From positions 455,066 through 519,065 of the forward strand of contig NW_013171827.1 of the NCBI RefSeq assembly GCF_000151665.1: DNA of 64,000 nt, given 5' to 3'. Shown here in pieces: positions 59,197 to 64,000 of the stretch; the first letter of the stretch is position 1; each line of letters starts with the position of its first letter. Source of the stretch: Blastocystis hominis (taxonomy: Eukaryota > Sar > Bigyra > Opalinata > Blastocystidae). The translations under genes and the position numbers were made by a program. The notes beneath the pieces were generated by a model. The model had not been told where the DNA came from. It saw only the letters and a program-made list of their open reading frames with translations, and ran no database searches.

Positions 59197-61501
59197 ATAA
59201 AAATAAAGGCTTCACGCCAACCGCCTGGCCCTCCACGGAGAGCTGCCCGCGCATGCGAATCACTTGCAAAATCGTGGATCGTTCCACGAACTGAACGCGA
59301 AAACTCGGCAATGCCTCCTCCCCCAATTCCTGCTCGTGCGCCGCCATCGGCAGCGGGATCACGCGCTCCACCCTCCCGAACGTCTTCGCGAACGAGTACG
59401 CCTCGTTCACGTCGTAGAACAGCGGGAAGTTGAACAGACACACCGCCACGGGGAACACGCTCATCTGGTGCAGCTGGAACGGCCGCAGCACGCTCGGATC
59501 CTGCGCCGCCACCAGCAAACTCGGACTACGCCATGACCTCGCCGCGCCTCGCCTACTGCACATAATCGCGGATGTTCAGCAGCGTGGAAGCGGAGAACGA
59601 TCCCACCACCGTCACCAGATTGCTCCCGTTCCCCAGCTTCTCGCACACGCTGTTCATCAGCTCGCCCTCGCTGCGCGTCGTCCAGTACGCCACGATCATC
59701 AGGTTCTTCCGCGCGCTCACCAGCGAGTCGTACAGCGTCGCCAGCTCGCCCAACGCGCGCAGGAACGCTGCATGCTGCACCGACGCCCCCAGCGCGAAAA
59801 ACGTCACCAGGATCCCCGCGTCCTCGCTCCCTCGGCTCCCACTGAGCCCGCTGAGCCCGCTGAGTCCATTGAGTCCGCTGAGTCCGCTGGGTTTGGGGGC
59901 CGGCGAGAGCGACTGCCGGTCCTGCGGGTGCGGACTGCTGCGGAACGGACTGCGACGCGACACGCTCGGGACAGTCGGGACAGGAGACACATTCGGGACA
60001 GGAGACATAGTAGGGACATTCGGGACATTCGGGACATTCGGGACAGGAGAGACCCCATTTACGCCCGCCACGCTGGGCATTGCCGAGTAGGACCCGGCTT
60101 TGCCCAGCGCGCCGTCCGAGCCCAGATACCCGAACGAGCCCGGCGCGTCCACGCCCCGATCCAGTGCGAATCCCCGCGGGAATCGGTCGCTGAGCCGGCC
60201 ATTGAAGGAAAACGGACGCAGCGGCTCCGCGATCGTTTCGCCAAACACGCCGAAACGCTCCGAGTACGACGTGAACCGCGGATATCCCGCTCCCAACGGC
60301 TCGCTTCCGTGCCGGTCCCGGTCCGACCCGATCGTGGAAACTGGAGAAACCGTGGAAACCGGCGGGAGCGCGGAGGAGGAGGAGGCGAACTGGGCGGAGC
60401 TGCGGTGCGACGCCCAGGCGGGCGCGTAGACCTCGCTGGAGAAGCCTGGATGGAAAGGTAGAAACGTGGAAACGGGTTCGGTCGCGCGTGAAGTCGGCGG
60501 AGCGGTGGGCGTCGGCGCGAGAGGGCACGTAGAAGGAGGCGGGGAGGTGCTTGGGCGTGAGGAAGGCGAAGTCGGAGTCGGCGGAGCGGTCGGCGTCGTC
60601 GAGGCGATCGCATTCCGGAGAGAAGGACGGCGGCGATTGGACCGTCTGGGAGGCCTGAGAGGAGGCCTGAGAGGAGGCCTGGGAGGCCTGGGAGGCCTGG
60701 GAAGGCTGAGAGGCCTGCGGAGGCTGAGAAGGCTGAGAGGAGGGTTGAGAGGAGGGCTGGGAAGAAGGGGAGGGGGAGGGAGTGTGGGTGAAATCCCAGG
60801 AGAACTTGGAGTTCTGGCTGACGTGGAGGTCGGGCAGCTTGGAAAACTGGACTTCGAAGGTGAGGGAGTCGCCGTGCACCGGGAAGGCTTGCGATTGGAT
60901 CACTTGCTTGACCTCATCGGCTTCTTCGGGGGAGCTAAATTGAATGAGGGCTTGCGGACCCGCGTGGTGCTGGAAAAGGAGGATTTTTAAAACGGGGTGG
61001 ACTTTGTTGCAGATCTGCAGTGTGAGAAGAGGAAAAGAAAAGGAAAATACATCGGCCATTTCAAAGATTGTGAATGGTGATTTCGAACATCCGCACATAG
61101 TCACTAAAAGAATATGAGAAGGAGTGTAGTCAAGAGGGTTGCGTTGGAGATGCTGATGTACAGAATAGTTGATCTCAACTGAATGATTGCGAATGATACA
61201 AGGTTCTGTTAAATAATGATTATATAAAGAAACGGCATCTTCGAGCCGATCCATCTCCACAAGAGCCTTGGAAAATAACTACACACTTCACAAAACTTAC
61301 TTGTTCTTTAGGACGCAAAATAACACATATTTTGACAGACCCAAAACTATCAACAAACTTTAAAAATTCTTGCTGAATTGTTAATCACCTCCACAAACCC
61401 AATTCCTACCTTTGACACTACTTTTGGTACATTCTTAAAGTGTAGTACTGCAGAGGGAGCAATTTCCTCGTTCGATCCCTTTTCTGGTTCCTTAGTGGTA
61501 T
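59197..61501 (-). CDS. PTB/hnRNP L-like RRM splicing regulator, polyadenylation-made stop, 5' end not found
   Basis: RRM1 spans exons AVLHFKNVPKVVSK, EFLKFVDSFGSVKICVILRP and ALVEMDRLEDAVSLYNHY. The junctions fit introns of about 34-40 nt. RRM2 is clear: KVHPVLKILLFQHHAGPQAL with TLTFEVQFSKL-type ending FSKLPDLHVSQNSKFSWDFT, the PTB signature. A Ser/Gln/Pro-rich linker with SQAS repeats follows, then a GC-rich region of uncertain frame, then a last RRM (CLFNFPLFYDVNEAYSFAKT; VIRMRGQLSVEGQAVG). PTB proteins bind pyrimidine tracts in pre-mRNA. The exon at 61501 begins after a TTTTCAG, so at least one upstream exon is missing. The frame ends by poly(A): T59197 is codon-first and 4 nt before TGTTTGTG. 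Confidence 0.8.
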
Positions 61502-62371
61502 CTGAAAAGTCAGGTTAGGCCAAACAATAGAACCTGGAGTATCCATGGACTACAAAAAAAGAATCAAACAGCAAATCTTTTATAGCTATGCGATAAATGG
61601 AAATGTTGAACATTTGCATAACCGCGGTAATGAAAGCAAATGGGAATGAACAAGCACAGGTTACTAAGTTAGTGAATAAAACAAACAAAACTTGGAAAAA
61701 TAAACGACAGGTTACAACTATAATGTGTGAGATACGGAGGCATTATAAAGGTGAGGCACTGATGTAACAAAAGTGCATTTTATAATGTACTATACACTCT
61801 ACAGTCTAGCATCCAAGCATGTACACATTTGAAGCAAGAAAACCTCACCTCAAATGTAGAGTTTCCACCTTTCTAAAAACATCTCCATGCTAAAGAATGC
61901 CGGTCACAATAATCACCGCAAAATACTTACCTCTGCTTCACCACGAATCTGAAAGAAATAATAATGAAGAGAGTGGAAATCAAAAAGTGGCCATTATTTG
62001 GAATTGCAAAAGGGGTCAAGAAATTGGGAAGAGATCCTATAGATTGAATGGGAAGAGTCGAACTATGCGTAGGAAAAAATATTATGGAGGGGTGAAGTAT
62101 GATAATTATAGTGTAAATATGTTAATACAGGAAGGCGCATATCTGTGAAGAAGTAGTACTAGTACTAGTAGTAGTAGTAGACTACGACTACTATTTGCAA
62201 TATCATGGAATCGGTGAAGAGGAAGTAACAATTGGAATAGTAGAGAAATAGGAATCAGAGTTTATGCGTTCCATATTATACTAGATTACACCATAAGAAG
62301 AAGTGAGAAAACGCGTTTTCACCGATTCTCTTGACCCAATCTCCCAAACCCAACCACTGCATGATTCCACA
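61502..62371. other. Intergenic or unresolved 5' part of the PTB-like gene
   Basis: AT-rich. The start exon of the PTB-like gene should lie here on the minus strand, but I could not place it. An (AGT)n tract occurs near 62156-62182. Confidence 0.5.
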
Positions 62372-62379
62372 AACAAACA
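62372..62379 (-). terminator. Host 3'-end octamer for the SNM1-like gene
   Basis: TGTTTGTT on the minus strand, within an (AAAC)n tract, 63 nt past the stop. Confidence 0.65.
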
Positions 62380-62441
62380 AACAAACAAACAGCTCTCTCG
62401 ACACTTTCCATACTTAACAACCCAAAATTCTTTTCTCTCCC

Positions 62442-64000
62442 TTATACAATAAACTCGATCTCCTTATAGTTCAATCTCTCCAAAAACTCGTCCAATTCAT
62501 CACACGAACTATGCTCACTACATTCAACCCCTCCCCTCTCCCAATCCCCACCTGTACGGCAATCCAATCGTAATCCGATTCCCCTTCCTCCGAAACGAAT
62601 ACGCGCAAAGCTCCGGATCGTCCGGCTTCTTCTTCTTGGACACCTCCTCCCACGTCCACCCTGTGGGACTCAACACGACGACCCTCTGAAACTGCGCCGT
62701 CTATACTCCCAAAAAAGCCCCGATTTTTACCTCCGCCGGATCTCGGAAGAGCTTGCCCCTCGCCATCCCCACCCACAATCTACCCATCAGTCCTCCGCCG
62801 CTGCGCTCACGGCGTGTCCGTCTTCTCTGTGGTGATATGCTGCTTATAAACGCTCTCAAACTCCTCGTAGCACGCGATCCGCGCCTTCCGCTCCCTTTTT
62901 CTCACGCTCTCCCGCGGTTCCTACGCGTCCACAAACACGGGGAGGTCGAACGTCTTCGCCAGATGCAGCCACAAGTTCTCCTTCCCCACGGAATACGACT
63001 CGATCAGCACCACCAAATCCGATCCGCGGTGCAATCCATCCCGCCAAAATCGGTCCAAAACCCACGCTGCCGTGTTCACCACGCACTGTTGCCGCGGGAA
63101 ATTGTACGCCTCGTTGTTGTACGTGTTGTCCACCATCAGGAGATCGAGGCTCTCCCCGCGGTTATCGCTGAATCGACGCAAAATCCCGTCGTCCAGCATT
63201 CGCGACTCGAATCGGAAGTCGCCAGTGTAGAGAACGCGGTAGAATAAATGGAAGGATGGTTTGTGGGGGTCGGTTGTTTCGTTCCAATCAAACAGAGAAA
63301 ACAAAAACATGCAGGAGCCGGGACAATGATTCGCATCAATGACATCGACTCGAACAAGTCGCGTTTGGAGGGCGGAGTCGCTTACGTTTTCGTTGAGGAT
63401 AAGGCTGGTCGAATTGAGAGGGTAGGAAGGGTCCTCGCGATGGATCCATTCCATCACGGCTGGAATGTGCTGCGTCTTGCAGTTTGTAAGGTAGTAATGT
63501 TCTCCGATGCGGAGAGGATGTAAATGGTGTCTATCGATTTGAAATTTGTTGGCTACTAGATTGCATGTTGTGGGGGTGGCTTGATTATAACAATAATCAT
63601 CGCAAAACATACCGAATATATCGCCAATAAACTTCTTGGTAAGTCCTTGCATGTGGTCCGTGTGAAAATGAGAGAAAAACACCGAGCAACCAGACCTAAA
63701 AAAATCACGAAGGAAAAGCGTGTGCGGGATTCGCGCACTCGGATTCTGTCGCTGAGGAACCGATTGCCATTTCTTAGTCTTTATCTTTTTCACGGAACTG
63801 GACGACAGTGGAGATAAGCTCATTTGAGAATCCGATTCTGTGGCATCCGACGAGCTCACAGACTTTGTGAAATACTGACTAACGAGGTTTCGTTTCGTTT
63901 TTTTCGATTCGGAATCTACAAGACACTGGTTTACGTGGACCATTCGAAAGCTTTCCGTGAGAGAGGTAATGTACTCGTAAAGGCGAAAATAACCATTGCA
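62442..64000 (-). CDS. SNM1/Pso2-type DNA cross-link repair nuclease, may continue past the window
   Basis: A metallo-beta-lactamase/beta-CASP 5' exonuclease acting on DNA interstrand cross-links. Metal-binding HxHxDH motif: FFSHFHTDHMQGLT. Further motifs: VIDANHCPGSCMFLF, RVLYTGDFRF (metal Asp), LLMVDNTYNNEAYNFPRQQ, VLIESYSVGKENLWLHLA and, across four short introns in the 3' part, VVVLSPTGWTWEEV and GLPYREHSSCDELDEFLE, the conserved C-terminal SNM1 histidine motif. The N-terminus contains QYFTK, reminiscent of PCNA-binding sequences. An ATG is present at 63943, but the frame stays open to the window edge, so the true start may lie outside. TAA is at 62444-62442. Confidence 0.93.

Noticed and set aside
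59461-61260. Single 599-codon minus-strand frame taken as one uninterrupted protein
   Set aside because: Its middle is a frame-shifted Arg/Gly/Ala-rich and Cys/Pro-repeat translation. RRM segments lie in different frames, so tiny introns must be removed.
1-64000. Trichomonas or a ciliate as host
   Set aside because: Trichomonas has many Polintons but few introns. Ciliates with tiny introns mostly reassign stop codons, whereas TAA, TAG and TGA all end genes here. The octamer-linked stops fit Blastocystis better.
1-64000. tRNA, rRNA or other structured RNA genes
   Set aside because: I recognised none by eye. The composite hairpins are cross-shaped but have no tRNA-like loops or conserved bases.

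Overview
Host. The window is nuclear DNA of a protist, most probably Blastocystis or a close opalinate relative. Almost every host gene is broken by tiny GT-AG introns, mostly 27 to 39 nt, that end in TAG or CAG. The octamer TGTTTGTT lies just past the end of most host genes. In three genes the reading frame has no stop of its own and reaches a T exactly 4 nt before the octamer (or its variant TGTTTGTG), so that poly(A) addition would complete TAA. As far as I know, this pairing of tiny introns and polyadenylation-made stops is described only for Blastocystis. Species is inferred; no rRNA gene is present to settle it.

Layout. 776-7837: a dynamin with PH and GED regions, a degenerate protein kinase fused to a PH-like tail, and an unrecognised helical protein on the other strand. 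7838-9459: AT-rich and empty. 9460-32296: a complete, intronless Polinton/Maverick-type integrated virus of 22.8 kb. 32297-33592: empty. 33593-38513: a large secreted, membrane-anchored surface protein. 38994-42046: two nearly identical 0.9-kb inverted copies of a MORN/leucine-rich gene around a 1.26-kb AT-rich spacer. 43143-51406: Nar1 Fe-S assembly factor, MFS transporter, guanylate kinase, PH protein, La-motif protein and a low-complexity acidic protein. 51933-53487: divergent Hsp70. 55416-55989: ribosomal protein uS13. 56544-59172: type II membrane glycosyltransferase/methyltransferase-like protein. 59197-61501: PTB-like RRM protein, ending tail to tail with the previous gene. 62442-64000: SNM1/Pso2-type metallo-beta-lactamase nuclease, running to the window edge.

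The Polinton carries a full virion and replication set: protein-primed DNA polymerase B, D,D35E integrase, HerA/FtsK-type packaging ATPase, adenovirus-type cysteine protease, probable double-jelly-roll capsid protein, a Gly-Gly-Ala-rich pVI-like substrate next to the protease, three proteins sharing a virion repeat, a coiled-coil protein, a fibre-like protein, an OB-fold-like protein and a KilA-N/MSV199-like regulator. All frames are open. Most capsid-type genes start at TAAATG, whereas the regulator, the OB-fold protein and one more gene share a different upstream box, which suggests early and late promoters.

The most unusual feature is a family of at least 16 GC-rich paired hairpins confined to the Polinton. 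Each is two abutting perfect or nearly perfect stem-loops with 8-10 bp stems and mostly 3-nt loops. Five sit inside reading frames, are flanked by 4-5 bp direct repeats, and add 45, 48 or 51 nt net, always a multiple of three; one of these is in DNA polymerase B. Two larger versions with an enclosing outer stem supply the C-terminal tails of the ATPase and the integrase, giving two unrelated proteins the same 13-residue peptide. This looks like a small mobile hairpin element living inside a giant transposon.
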